A stretch of DNA of 64,000 bases, taken from assembly GCA_903904005.1 (NCBI GenBank), contig CAIVAR010000168.1:1-64000 (forward strand), read 5' to 3'. The first letter of the stretch is position 1. The number at the start of each line of letters is the position of its first letter. Made by a program: the position numbers and the translations under genes. The DNA comes from an uncultured Anaeromyxobacter sp. (lineage in GTDB: Bacteria > Myxococcota > Myxococcia > Myxococcales > Anaeromyxobacteraceae). Below are positions 39,214 through 48,224 of the stretch, piece by piece. Below the pieces are notes generated by a model. It did not search any database and was not told where the DNA came from. It saw only the letters and a list, made by a program, of their open reading frames with translations.

Positions 39214-39977
39214 GGATACTGCCCCCGCTCGAGGAAGGCCTTCACTTTGGGATCGGTCGTGGTCGCTGCCATCTCGCGGGGAGGGCCGTGCGCGACCATG
39301 CGGTGGCGCTCCCCGTCGAGGAAGATGGCGTCGTCTGCGATGGCGAAGATGCTCGGCAGCTCGTGGGTGACGACGAGGAAGGTGGTGCCGAGGCTGGAGC
39401 GGAGCTCCAGGATGAGGTCGTCGAGGTGGCGCGCCGAGAGCGGGTCGAGTCCAGCCGACGGCTCGTCGAGGAAGAGGATGTCCGGGTCGAGCGAGAGGGC
39501 CCGGGCCAGGCCCGCCCGGTTTCGCATGCCGCCGCTCACCTGGGACGGGTAGCTGTCCTCGAATCCGCCGAGCCCCACCAGCTCGAGCTTCGTCACCGCC
39601 ACCTCCCGGGCCTCGCCCCGCGGGACGCGGAGGTGCTGCACGAGCGGGAGGGAGATGTTCTCGGCGAGCGTCATCGAGCTGAGGAGCCCCGCGCCCTGGA
39701 AGAGGACGCCGAAGCGGCGGCGCAGGCGTCGCTGCTCCGCCTCCGTCGAGCTCCAGAAGGGCGTGCCGGCGTAGCGGACGTCCCCCTTCGCCGGGCGGTC
39801 GAGCCCGATCATGTGGCGCAGGAGCGTGCTCTTGCCACTCCCGCTGTCCCCCATGACCACGAAGACCGAGCCGCGGCGGATCGAGAAGGAGACGTTCTCC
39901 TGCACGACGAAGCTGCCGTAGGCCATGGTCATCGCATCCACGGCGACGAAGTCGGTGTCGGCGGCGGGCCCGGGCAT
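39210..39977 (-). CDS. mlaF: lipid transport ATPase MlaF
   Basis: 255 residues. Walker A GDSGSGKSTLLRHM, signature VSGGMRNRAGLARAL, Walker B ILFLDEPSAGLDP, H-loop THEL. The pattern VSGGMRNRAGLARAL marks MlaF-type ATPases of the MCE systems. It drives lipid movement with MlaE. It is two bases after mlaE and overlaps mlaD. Confidence 0.92.
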   Translation of the reverse strand: MPGPAADTDFVAVDAMTMAYGSFVVQENVSFSIRRGSVFVVMGDSGSGKSTLLRHMIGLDRPAKGDVRYAGTPFWSSTEAEQRRLRRRFGVLFQGAGLLSSMTLAENISLPLVQHLRVPRGEAREVAVTKLELVGLGGFEDSYPSQVSGGMRNRAGLARALSLDPDILFLDEPSAGLDPLSARHLDDLILELRSSLGTTFLVVTHELPSIFAIADDAIFLDGERHRMVAHGPPREMAATTTDPKVKAFLERGQYP

Positions 39978-39979
39978 GG

Positions 39980-41101
39980 CTAGAGCTTCACCGCGTAGAA
40001 GAAGACGGTGAGGATGGCATCGACGACGATGACGAGCAGGATCCCGGACACCACCGCGCGGGTCGTGGAGACCCCGACCGCCGAGGCGGTGCGCCCGGTC
40101 TTCATCCCGAAGTAGGTGCCGGCGAGCGCCACCACGGCGCCGAAGGCGGGGGCCTTGAGCAGGCCCACCAGCACGTCGGAGAAGGTCATCGCCTCCCGGG
40201 TCTGGGTCAGGTAGAGGGACGGCGTGAGGTCGAGGAGCCCGACCGCCACCACGTAGCCGCCCAGGATCCCGAAGAGATCGGCGTAGAGAACGAGGAGCGG
40301 CATCATCAGGACCATCGCCAGGATGCGCGGGGCGACCAGGAACTCCATGGGCGGGAAGTTCATGGTCTCGAGGGCGTCGACCTCCGAGTTCACGGTCATG
40401 GTCCCGAGGACCGCCGCGAAGGAGGCGCCCGTCCGGCCGGCCATGACGATCCCGGTCATCAGGGCGCCCGTCTCGCGGACCGTCCCCACGCCGACCAGGT
40501 TGGCCACGTAGATGGTGGCGTTGAACTGCTGGAGCTGGACGGCCCCCAGGAAGGCGAGCACGGCGCCCACGAGGAAGTTGATCACCGCCACGAGCGGAAG
40601 GGCGGAGCCGCCGGACTGCTCGAGGAGGAGCCCGAAGTCACGTCGCTCGAAGTGGCCGCGGCCGAGGAGGACGTCCTTCACCGCCAGCGAGGCGCGCCCC
40701 ACGAAGTCGAGCATGCCCGCGGCGTGCTCGCCGAAGTCGATTCCGGCGACGCCGATGCGGGTGGGCAGCGGCTGGTGCGGTGGCGGAGGGGGGAGGGGAC
40801 GGCGGGGGCCGGCGGCGAGCGCGAGAAGGTGCTGGAGCCCGCGCGGCAGGCCGGTCGTGTCGACGGTGACGGCCTCGTCGCGGGCCACCTCTGCGATCGA
40901 GGCCAGGTAGGAGACGAGCGAGGAGTCCCAGTGCCCGAGGTCCGCCGCCTGGAGGATCAGACGGGTCGGGGGGGCCCGCTTCACCTCCTGGATGGTCGAC
41001 GCCGGGGCGGGGACGGGGGACTCGAGGGCCCAGTCGCCCGACACCCGGATCACGAGGGTGCCGTCACCGTCGAGGTGGACCGAGGCCTGGGCGGCGTTCA
41101 C
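39980..41101 (-). CDS. mlaE: STAS-MlaE permease
   Basis: 373 residues. Residues 1 to about 95 form a STAS-like domain (LVIRVSGDWALE, RLILQAADLGHWDSSLVSYLA). A proline-rich linker follows, then the MlaE permease fold (FVGAVLAFLGAVQLQQF, GREMA-like MAGRTGASFAAVLGTM, DALETMNFPPMEFLVAPRILAM). In enterobacteria the STAS protein MlaB is separate; here it is fused, which is common in other lineages. GTG start by overlap with the ion channel gene (GTGA). Confidence 0.9.
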   Translation of the reverse strand: MNAAQASVHLDGDGTLVIRVSGDWALESPVPAPASTIQEVKRAPPTRLILQAADLGHWDSSLVSYLASIAEVARDEAVTVDTTGLPRGLQHLLALAAGPRRPLPPPPPHQPLPTRIGVAGIDFGEHAAGMLDFVGRASLAVKDVLLGRGHFERRDFGLLLEQSGGSALPLVAVINFLVGAVLAFLGAVQLQQFNATIYVANLVGVGTVRETGALMTGIVMAGRTGASFAAVLGTMTVNSEVDALETMNFPPMEFLVAPRILAMVLMMPLLVLYADLFGILGGYVVAVGLLDLTPSLYLTQTREAMTFSDVLVGLLKAPAFGAVVALAGTYFGMKTGRTASAVGVSTTRAVVSGILLVIVVDAILTVFFYAVKL

Positions 41102-41754
41102 GCTGGGCTCCCCTTGCGCGCCCGGTCCGAGTTCACGAACCGGGCGATGAGGACCGCCACGTAGAGCTGGCCGGTGAGTGCCTCGGCCATGGTGATGGCC
41201 CGCATGACGGTCGTGCGCGGAAGCGCGTCGCCGAAGCCCACGCTCGTCATGGTGGTGATGCTGAAGTAGATGTAGTCGGCAGCGGTGGCGGCACGCCCCT
41301 CCATGGTGAGCGATCCCGGATACGCCACGTTCACACCCTCGTAGATGAAGGCGTAGGTTGCGCCGACGAGGAGGTAGGCGAGGATCACGTCGAGGAGCCG
41401 CTCCGGCGCGGCGTCGCGGCGGAAGACGTCGATGAGCACGATCCCGGCGAAGGTTCCCATGGCGAGCGCGGAGAGGGCGGCGTCGACCATGACGAGGACG
41501 TGCCCCCTGTCCACGAAGCGGAAGAACTGGATGGCGAAGGCCGCGAACGCGATGGCCAAGACGACCCGCCGCCCCTTGCCGGTGCCCATGGCGTTCATGG
41601 CCACGAGCATGGTGATCGCGAAGACAACGTCCGCGAAGCGGAGCGGGATCGCCTCGATGGTCATGAGGACGGGGAGGATGAACACGTCCACCACGAGCAT
41701 CGCGAGGAGCGACACACGGCCCCACCGCGTTCGAAGGAACGGCTCCTTGGTCAC
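41098..41754 (-). CDS. two-TM pore-loop ion channel
   Basis: 218 residues, about six hydrophobic helices. The last pair flanks a pore loop TTMTSVGFGDALP, a variant of the potassium filter TVGYG with Ser and Phe replacements. LTGQLYVAVLIARFV is the inner helix. It is probably a cation channel with potassium preference; a regulatory domain is absent. It begins the operon that continues with mlaE, mlaF and mlaD, translationally coupled to mlaE. Confidence 0.82.
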   Translation of the reverse strand: MTKEPFLRTRWGRVSLLAMLVVDVFILPVLMTIEAIPLRFADVVFAITMLVAMNAMGTGKGRRVVLAIAFAAFAIQFFRFVDRGHVLVMVDAALSALAMGTFAGIVLIDVFRRDAAPERLLDVILAYLLVGATYAFIYEGVNVAYPGSLTMEGRAATAADYIYFSITTMTSVGFGDALPRTTVMRAITMAEALTGQLYVAVLIARFVNSDRARKGSPA

Positions 41755-41853
41755 CGGATCATCCTAGCGGCCCGCGGGGAGGGTAGCCATCGCGCAACCA
41801 CGCTCCTTGCGGGTAGGTTCCGTAAAGGGTATTTCAGGCGGGTCCGGAGCCCG

Positions 41854-41930
<77 letters not shown>

Positions 41931-41944
41931 GCAGCGCGGGCGAG

Positions 41945-41979
41945 CATGACGGCCCGGTCCGAGCGGACCGGACGTCATG
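41945..41979 (+). terminator. strong hairpin after the tRNA gene
   Basis: CATGACG ... CGTCATG (7 pairs) encloses CCGGTCC-GAGC-GGACCGG (7 pairs), fifteen bases after the tRNA. There is no U-tract, so it is a Rho-independent-like stem of uncertain strength, or an RNA-processing signal for the tRNA 3' trailer. Confidence 0.45.
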
Positions 41980-42136
41980 GCCCTGCGGGGTCCGCGGGTC
42001 ACGCCATCGGGTGACCCCCCGCTCCATCTTGGCCTGCCCGCCCCCCCCGAATGAGCGCCCGGACCCTTCCGTGCACGAACGTAGTCTCTTCTCCAACGTC
42101 CGTGCGCCGCGGGGGGCCGCGCCATCGGGAGGTCCC

Positions 42137-44239
42137 TTGGAAAGCCACGCGATCGATCGCTTCAAGACCCCGTTCTTCCTCGTCTCCGTCGTCGCGCTGG
42201 CGATGCTCGCCGGCTGCGGGGGAAGCAGCGGCACCGACCCGGTGGTCACGTCGGTCGCCGTGACCTCGGCCGCGTCCGACGTCGTCGCCGGAGGTGCCGT
42301 GCCGGTCGCGCTCACCGCCCGCGCCACCTTCGCCGATTCCTCCACCGCCGACGTGACGAGCCAGGCCACCTGGACGACGTCCCTTCCCGGCCAGGTGGAC
42401 GTGGCGGGCGGCTCGGCCACCGCTTCGGCCATCGCCCGGGCGGGGAACGTCGCGATGCTGACGGCAACCTTCGGCGGCCAGCAGGGCAGCGCCTCGCTCC
42501 GCGTCGTGCGGGGCCCGTCGCTCCGGCCGAGCGGGGCCCTCGACCCCTTGTTCCCCCAGCAGTGGCATCTCCGGAACGACGGACCGGAGCAGAAGGCCTA
42601 TGCCGACGTCGGGGGCGTCGCCGGCGAGGACCTGAGGCTCGCGAGCGCCTGGGAACTCGGACTCACCGGCCGGGGCGTGAAGGTCGCCATCATCGACGAC
42701 GGACTGGAGGTGAAACACGAGGACCTGGAGCGGAACGTGGAGCCGGGGTCGTGGAACTTCCCGACGGATGCCCGCGATCCGACACCCACGCGGACCAAGC
42801 AGTCCCACGGAACCGCGGTGGCGGGCCTCGTCGCGATGATGCACGGGAACGGGAAGGGCGGCATGGGGGTCGCGCCCGGCGTGGGGCTGAACGGCTACGT
42901 GCTCATCGACGTCCCGCTACCCTTCCAGGCGGACGCCGCGATGTTCGAGAAGGCGCTCGGCAGCTACAACCCGGTGTTCCCGGACAACCCGGTCTCGAAC
43001 GACGTCTTCGTGTTCAACATGAGCTACGGCCCCAACGACCGCGAGTTCCACCCCTCGCCCATCTCGGTGGCGAAGCAGTTCGCCTGGGGCGTGAAGAACC
43101 TCCGTTCCGGGAAGGGTGCCATCTACGTGAAGGCCGCCGGGAACGACTTCGCATCCATGGGTGGGGCGACCGAGGACGAGCAGAAGACGGTCTGCGAGCG
43201 CGCGAAGCTGCTGGGCGTATCCTGCTCCAGTCCATCCCAGGACGGGGACGCGGCCCTTCCCTACACCCTCGTGGTCGGGGCCCTCACCGGGAGCGGCAAG
43301 CGGGCCGCCTACTCCACCGCCGGACCGGCGCTCTGGGTGAGCGCACCCGGAGGCGGTGACGGCGCGAACGAGTCGCTCGCGCCGGACCTCGATGACTGGA
43401 GGTACGAGGCCGCGATGGTCACGACCGACCAGCTCGGCTGCGAGCGTGGCTTCGCACGGAAGACCGGGGACGAGCTTCCCGCCAGCCTGTTCGATCGCGG
43501 CGAGATCGCGGTCAACGCCGCCTGCGACTACACGAACGAGATGAACGGCACCTCGTCGGCGGCGCCCAACACGACGGGGGCCGTCGCCCTCCTGCTCGAG
43601 GCGAACCCGGAACTCACCTGGCGCGACGTGAAGCACGTCCTGGCGTTGAGCGCCCGCAAGGTCGACACGGGGATAGGGAGGGTGACCCGGGAGCTCGAGG
43701 ACGGGACCTACGTGGCCGAGCAACCCTGGGTGACCAACGCGGCCGGCCACTCCTTCCACAACTGGTACGGCTTCGGGGCCGTGGACGTCGCCGAGGCCCT
43801 GCTGAGGGCACGGACCCACGTGGTCGGCTCCCTCGGGACCTTCACGAACACCGGGGATCTCCAGAGCTTCGAGGAGAAGCTTCCCATCCCGGACTTCAAC
43901 ACGGTCGGGGCCCGTTCACGGATCGCGGTCCCGGACGGCGTCACCCGGGTCGAGGCCATCGTCGTGTCCGTCCGTCTCCACCACCCGAGCCCGAGCGACC
44001 TCGGCATCGAGCTCGTGAACCCCGCGGGCACCACGAAGAGCATCCTCCTCAACATCGGCAACGGACTCGCTCCGGTGATCAACTCGGCAGGCGAGCTGCA
44101 GGACCTGACCGTCCGCATCGAGACGAACGCCTTCTACGGCGAGCTGGCCCCGGGGGAGTGGACCCTCAAGGTGGTGGACGGGTACCAGCGGGAAACCGGC
44201 ACGCTCGTGGACTGGACGATCAACGTCTACGGGCACTGA
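42137..44239 (+). CDS. kexin-like S8 serine protease lipoprotein with P domain
   Basis: 700 residues from TTG, chosen because GGGAGG lies four bases ahead and the protein then begins with a lipoprotein signal peptide (lipobox LAGC, Cys27). An ATG at 42011 would add 42 residues before the signal. An Ig-like BIG2-type domain follows (TSVAVTSAASDVVAGG), then the subtilase domain with Asp187 (IIDDGLEV), His224 (SHGTAVAGL) and Ser473 (NGTSSAAPN). A C-terminal proprotein convertase P domain comes last (HPSPSDLGIELVNPAGT, GEWTLKVVDGY). No cleavable propeptide of its own is seen between lipobox and protease domain. Probably surface-attached. Confidence 0.9.
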   Translation: MESHAIDRFKTPFFLVSVVALAMLAGCGGSSGTDPVVTSVAVTSAASDVVAGGAVPVALTARATFADSSTADVTSQATWTTSLPGQVDVAGGSATASAIARAGNVAMLTATFGGQQGSASLRVVRGPSLRPSGALDPLFPQQWHLRNDGPEQKAYADVGGVAGEDLRLASAWELGLTGRGVKVAIIDDGLEVKHEDLERNVEPGSWNFPTDARDPTPTRTKQSHGTAVAGLVAMMHGNGKGGMGVAPGVGLNGYVLIDVPLPFQADAAMFEKALGSYNPVFPDNPVSNDVFVFNMSYGPNDREFHPSPISVAKQFAWGVKNLRSGKGAIYVKAAGNDFASMGGATEDEQKTVCERAKLLGVSCSSPSQDGDAALPYTLVVGALTGSGKRAAYSTAGPALWVSAPGGGDGANESLAPDLDDWRYEAAMVTTDQLGCERGFARKTGDELPASLFDRGEIAVNAACDYTNEMNGTSSAAPNTTGAVALLLEANPELTWRDVKHVLALSARKVDTGIGRVTRELEDGTYVAEQPWVTNAAGHSFHNWYGFGAVDVAEALLRARTHVVGSLGTFTNTGDLQSFEEKLPIPDFNTVGARSRIAVPDGVTRVEAIVVSVRLHHPSPSDLGIELVNPAGTTKSILLNIGNGLAPVINSAGELQDLTVRIETNAFYGELAPGEWTLKVVDGYQRETGTLVDWTINVYGH

Positions 44240-44249
44240 GGAGACGACC

Positions 44250-44879
44250 ATGACCCGCTCATTCCGCATCGCCTTCCTGGCCTTCGCCGTGCTCCCCTTC
44301 GCCCCCACGTTCGCGGAGGACGTCATCTCGTCCCCCGCCGCGCGCCGGGCGCAGATCGTCGCCTCTTCCCAGCTGGGTGAAACGTTCCTCTCCATCAACC
44401 GGGAGAGCTACCGGGTCGTCGTCGGCCTGCGCGCGGTCTCCCGCGGCGAGGAGCGCGCCGAGTCCCGGATGGCCGCACTCGGGATGCCGCCCGCCGACCT
44501 CGTCGAGGTGAAGGGTCCGGTGCTGATCGTGAAGCGTCCCGCCCCCACCGGTACCCCTGCGGCGCGGCTCCGCGCGGCCGGCGCCGTGGGGGAGGCGAAC
44601 GGCAGCCCGGCCAGCCCGGTCGCCGTGAACACCCGCACGGGACGGTTCGGCTTCCTGACCGGGATCGTCGTCGTGGAGCTGCGGAGCCCCGAGGAGGCCG
44701 CCACGCTGGCCAGGGCGAACGGGCTCGAGCTGCGCTACGTCGCGGACGGCATCGGGTACGCCTACTTCCGGGTGCCGGCCGGTCGCGACGTGGTGGCTGC
44801 GGCGAAGGCGCTCCGGTCCGCCCCCGGGGTGGAGTCGGCGGACCCGGAGGTGATCGAGACGTTCAAGGTCACGCGCTGA
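44250..44879 (+). CDS. secreted propeptide-like partner of the S8 protease
   Basis: 209 residues with a signal peptide (IAFLAFAVLPFAPTFA). The C-terminal third, YFRVPAGRDVVAAAKALRSAP followed by GVESADPEV, resembles the end of subtilase propeptides (I9-like), which bind the protease active site. It begins 10 bases after the kexin-like protease, which lacks an obvious propeptide. Aeromonas sobria serine protease has a similar arrangement, with a separate chaperone (ORF2) just downstream. The role as a chaperone or inhibitor in trans is inference; the N-terminal half is unrecognised. Confidence 0.6.
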   Translation: MTRSFRIAFLAFAVLPFAPTFAEDVISSPAARRAQIVASSQLGETFLSINRESYRVVVGLRAVSRGEERAESRMAALGMPPADLVEVKGPVLIVKRPAPTGTPAARLRAAGAVGEANGSPASPVAVNTRTGRFGFLTGIVVVELRSPEEAATLARANGLELRYVADGIGYAYFRVPAGRDVVAAAKALRSAPGVESADPEVIETFKVTR

Positions 44880-44886
44880 GGCGCCC

Positions 44887-44908
44887 GGAGCACCCTCAGC
44901 GGTGCTCC
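44887..44908. terminator. hairpin between convergent genes
   Basis: GGAGCACC-CTCAGC-GGTGCTCC, eight perfect pairs, with further pairing of GCCCG/CGGGC outside. It sits between the protease-partner gene and the minus-strand DUF2721 gene, and the loop contains that gene's stop codon. It could end transcription from both sides; there is no U-tract. Confidence 0.45.
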
Positions 44909-45369
44909 GCCGGGCCGCTCCCGGGATCGCCGAGGACGTCCAGCTGTTCCAGCCGGAGCGCGCCGCCGTCCAGGTGGACCGCGGCGATGGCGAATCCGGC
45001 CGCGCCGCAGAGCAGGAGGACGCCCAGGAGGAAGAGGAGCCCCTCGACCACCGCGGGCAGGGCGACGATCCCGTGCCCCAGGAAGAGGAGCGAGGTGAGC
45101 GCGAAGGCGAGGATGGCGCCGTAGTCGAGGAAGAGGGCCCGGGAGACGGTCCGGTGGCGCTGGCCGAGGATGGCCACCTGCCGGCGGATGACCCCGCGCC
45201 GTGCCTCCGCGGTCGGCGCGGCCCGGTGCTCCCGGGTCAGCTCGCGAAGGCGCCCCCCCAGGGCCTGGGACAGGTTGATGAGCCCGAGGGCGATGAGTCC
45301 GCACGCGGAGACCATCACCGCGGGTGTGACGGCCGATGCGATGCGCGGGAGGCTGTCGACGGTGGGCAT
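44896..45369 (-). CDS. DUF2721 membrane protein
   Basis: 157 residues. Three hydrophobic helices (VMVSACGLIALGLINLSQAL, GAILAFALTSLLFLGHGIV, VVEGLLFLLGVLLLCGAAGFAIAA) separated by a basic stretch ending in RRQVAILGQRHRTVSRALFLDYG, the conserved core of DUF2721. Function unknown; inner membrane expected. It stands as a single gene between a protease pair and a beta-barrel gene. Confidence 0.78.
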   Translation of the reverse strand: MPTVDSLPRIASAVTPAVMVSACGLIALGLINLSQALGGRLRELTREHRAAPTAEARRGVIRRQVAILGQRHRTVSRALFLDYGAILAFALTSLLFLGHGIVALPAVVEGLLFLLGVLLLCGAAGFAIAAVHLDGGALRLEQLDVLGDPGSGPAEHR

Positions 45370-45473
45370 GCGCGGACTGTCTACCGCGGGTGGACCCCGC
45401 CGTCTCCTCGCTTCCCGGGGCCTGACCGGATTTCCTGGCGGAATGGAGCCGGGTCGGGGTCAAATGGCCCCCC

Positions 45474-46349
45474 ATGATCGCATCCTTGGCCCTCGTGGCC
45501 CTGCTCGCCTCCCCCGCCGACCCTGCCGCTCCCCCTCCGCCCCCCGTGCCGGCGCAGCCCGCGGCCGCGGCACAGGCGCAGGGCGGCAGCCCCGTGGGGC
45601 CGTCCCATGCCGCGGTCGCCCTGGCCGGGGCCTCGCTGGACGAGCTCGCGAAGCAGCTGCAGAACCCGCTCGCCGACCTCGTGTCGGTCCCGTTCCAGAA
45701 CAACTTCAACGGCGGTGGCGCGGCCGGCCTCGGCGCCGCCTACAACCTGAACTTCCAGCCGGTGATCCCCATCGAGCTCACCCGGGACTGGAACCTGATC
45801 GTCCGCCCCATCGTGCCCTACTACAGCGTGCCGCTCCCGGGCGGGGAGCGGAGCACGGGGCTCGGCGAGATCATGCTCGAGACATTCTTCTCGCCTTCGA
45901 AGGCGAGCGGGTTCATCTGGGGCATCGGCCCCGTCTTCTCCTTCCCGACCGCCACGAACAACGCGGTCGCGACCGGCTGCTTCGCCGCCGGACCGGTCGT
46001 CGCTGCGGTCTACATGGAGGGGCCCTGGGTGGTGGGCGCGCTCTTCACCCAGCTCGACGCCTTCGCCCGCATGGGGTCGGCCCACCTCGACACCACGTCG
46101 CTCCAGATCTTCTTGAACTACAACCTTCCCCAGGCCTGGTCGATCGGCACGGCCCCCACCTTCCTGGTGAACTGGAACCAGGTCGGGCAGCAGTGGACGG
46201 TGCCGGTCGGCGCGGCCATCGCGAAGACCATCTCCATCGCGAAGCAGCCCATCTCGCTCTCGTTCTCCTACTACGCGAACGTGGTCCACCCCGAGGGCGG
46301 GTCCCCGTGGCTCACCCGCTTCGTGATCACTTTCATGTTCCCGAAGTGA
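45474..46349 (+). CDS. outer-membrane beta-barrel 'transporter' family protein
   Basis: 291 residues. A short signal peptide is followed by a Pro/Ala-rich stretch, then LAKQLQNPLADLVSVPFQNNFN. That segment marks the family formerly mislabelled neuromedin U, now called transporter. The rest is amphipathic beta strands ending in FVITFMFPK, with a C-terminal hydrophobic/aromatic strand typical of outer membrane proteins. Function not established. Its last 17 bases overlap the convergent kinase gene. Confidence 0.8.
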   Translation: MIASLALVALLASPADPAAPPPPPVPAQPAAAAQAQGGSPVGPSHAAVALAGASLDELAKQLQNPLADLVSVPFQNNFNGGGAAGLGAAYNLNFQPVIPIELTRDWNLIVRPIVPYYSVPLPGGERSTGLGEIMLETFFSPSKASGFIWGIGPVFSFPTATNNAVATGCFAAGPVVAAVYMEGPWVVGALFTQLDAFARMGSAHLDTTSLQIFLNYNLPQAWSIGTAPTFLVNWNQVGQQWTVPVGAAIAKTISIAKQPISLSFSYYANVVHPEGGSPWLTRFVITFMFPK

Positions 46350-48159
46350 CCGGGGCGGCGAGCCCGTCGGGCATCCGGTCCATCAGGGACCGGAACCGCG
46401 ACGACTCCCGGAGGGATGCGAGGTCGGGATCGCGCTCCATCCACTCCCGGTTCCGGAACCCGGCGGCGACCACGGCCTCGAGGCAGTCGAGGGCCTCCTC
46501 GTGGGCCCCCTCGACGGCGTAGAGGCAGGCGACGTTGTAGCGGACGCCGGCGTCGAGCGGGTCGATGGCGAGCGCCTGACGCGCCCAGTGGAGCCCCTCC
46601 TCCCGCCGGCCGGCCCGGGCCAGGCAGACGGCCCGCATGGTCGCGGCGCGGGGATCGTCCGGGTTCATCTCCATGTGTCGCTCGACCACCTCGAGCGCGG
46701 TCCGGTAGTCCTCCCCGGCGTTGCCGGAGGCCTCGCTCGCCTGGGCGGCGAAGAAGGCGGACTGGTAGTCCTCCCGGACGCGGTTCGCCTCCCGGCAGAG
46801 GCGCGCGGCCTCCTCGTGTCGTCCCTGCTGGAGGCAGGCTCGGGCGTAGTAGTAGCGGGCCTCGGGGCGGGACGGGTCGGCCTGGATGGCGAACAGGAAC
46901 TCCCGCTCCGCCTCCTCCATGCGCCGGGAGAGGAAGAGGGTGAGCCCGCGCGCCGCGTGGGCCTCGGCGAGCCCGGGGTCGAGGTCGAGGGCCCGGGCGC
47001 TCGCCGCGTCGGCCACCTGGAGCTGCGCGCCGTCGGGGGAGGGATAGAGCATGTGGAGCTGCGCGGCCCCCTCGGCCAGCCCGGCGTGGGCGGGCGCGTA
47101 CCGGGGGTCGATCTCGGTCGCGCGCCGGAACATCTCGCAGGCAAACTGGAGGTTGGCCTTGCGCGGGACCTTCAGGAACTGGCGGGCGCGCAGGCAGCAG
47201 TCGTAGGCACGGGCGTCGGCCGACGGCAGGCGCCGCACGCGGGTCGGCGCCGCGGCCACGGCCGCCGGCGCCCGCGCGATCTCCTCGAGCGCGCCCTCGA
47301 GCCCGGGGAGGATCTCGCCGGCATCCCGCGGCCTCCGGACCGGGTCCTTCTCCAGCATCCGCGAAAGGAGCGGGCCAATGGACGGGGCTCCGGCCACCTC
47401 GATCGAGGGCGCCGGCTCCGGACCCAGCACGGCACGCCCCCCGTCGTCGGGGAAGGGAAGCTCCCCCGCGAGCATCCGGTGGAGGAGCACGCCCAGGGCG
47501 AACACGTCGGTCCGCTCGTCCTCGGGGGCTCCTCGCCATTGTTCGGGCGCCATGTAGGCCGGCGTGCCGCCGCTGGCCCGGCGCTGCCCGAAGGCGTGGG
47601 CGAGCCCGAAGTCGACGACCTTCACGGCGCCGCCCTCGCAGAGGAAGACGTTGGCCGGCTTGAGGTCGCGGTGCACGACCCCCTGGGCGTGGGCGTGGGC
47701 GACGGCCCGGCAGGCCGCTCCGGCGATCCGCAGCGCCTCCGCGGGCGGGAGCGCCCCGTAGTCGAGTCGGTCTCCGAGCGTCCATCCGCGCAGGAGCTCG
47801 AGGACGAGGTACGGCCCCCGGTTGCTGCGCCCCACGTCGAGGAGGGACACGATCCCGGGGTGGGAGAGTCGCGCCGCCACCTCGGCCTCCGAGACGAGGC
47901 GGGCCTCGCGCATCCCGGCTTTCCCGCCCGGGCGCACCGCCTTGAAGGCGACGTGGCGCCCGGTCCGCCGGTCGACGGCTTCCCAGACCACGCCGAGCCC
48001 ACCCCGGCCGATCTCCCGGACGAGTTCGAGCTCGCCGACCACCTTCCCGGGCGCGAGCCAGGACTCCCATCCGTCGCCGACGTCCTCCGCCGGCGCGTCG
48101 GCGAGCTCCTCGAGGAGGCGGGTCACCGCTCCCGGGGGTGGGTGTCCGGAGTCCGTCAC
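46333..48159 (-). CDS. Ser/Thr protein kinase with C-terminal TPR repeats
   Basis: 608 residues. The kinase domain has Gly-rich loop IGRGGLGVVWEA, catalytic Lys73, HRDLKPAN (Asp165), DFG (Asp183) and APEQW. After about residue 320 there are TPR-like repeats (YAPAHAGLAEGAAQ, AEAHAARGLTLFLSRR, ARYYYARACLQQGRHEEAARL), as in eukaryote-like kinases of myxobacteria. There is no transmembrane helix. It should phosphorylate proteins recruited by the TPR part; targets unknown. The 3' end overlaps the beta-barrel gene by 17 bases on the opposite strand. Confidence 0.9.
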   Translation of the reverse strand: MTDSGHPPPGAVTRLLEELADAPAEDVGDGWESWLAPGKVVGELELVREIGRGGLGVVWEAVDRRTGRHVAFKAVRPGGKAGMREARLVSEAEVAARLSHPGIVSLLDVGRSNRGPYLVLELLRGWTLGDRLDYGALPPAEALRIAGAACRAVAHAHAQGVVHRDLKPANVFLCEGGAVKVVDFGLAHAFGQRRASGGTPAYMAPEQWRGAPEDERTDVFALGVLLHRMLAGELPFPDDGGRAVLGPEPAPSIEVAGAPSIGPLLSRMLEKDPVRRPRDAGEILPGLEGALEEIARAPAAVAAAPTRVRRLPSADARAYDCCLRARQFLKVPRKANLQFACEMFRRATEIDPRYAPAHAGLAEGAAQLHMLYPSPDGAQLQVADAASARALDLDPGLAEAHAARGLTLFLSRRMEEAEREFLFAIQADPSRPEARYYYARACLQQGRHEEAARLCREANRVREDYQSAFFAAQASEASGNAGEDYRTALEVVERHMEMNPDDPRAATMRAVCLARAGRREEGLHWARQALAIDPLDAGVRYNVACLYAVEGAHEEALDCLEAVVAAGFRNREWMERDPDLASLRESSRFRSLMDRMPDGLAAPVTSGT

Positions 48160-48224
48160 GTCCCGAGGATAACAGGAGCGGGGGGCTGGACCCGGCGGGC
48201 GATCTCGGCTTTGTGTAGTCCACG

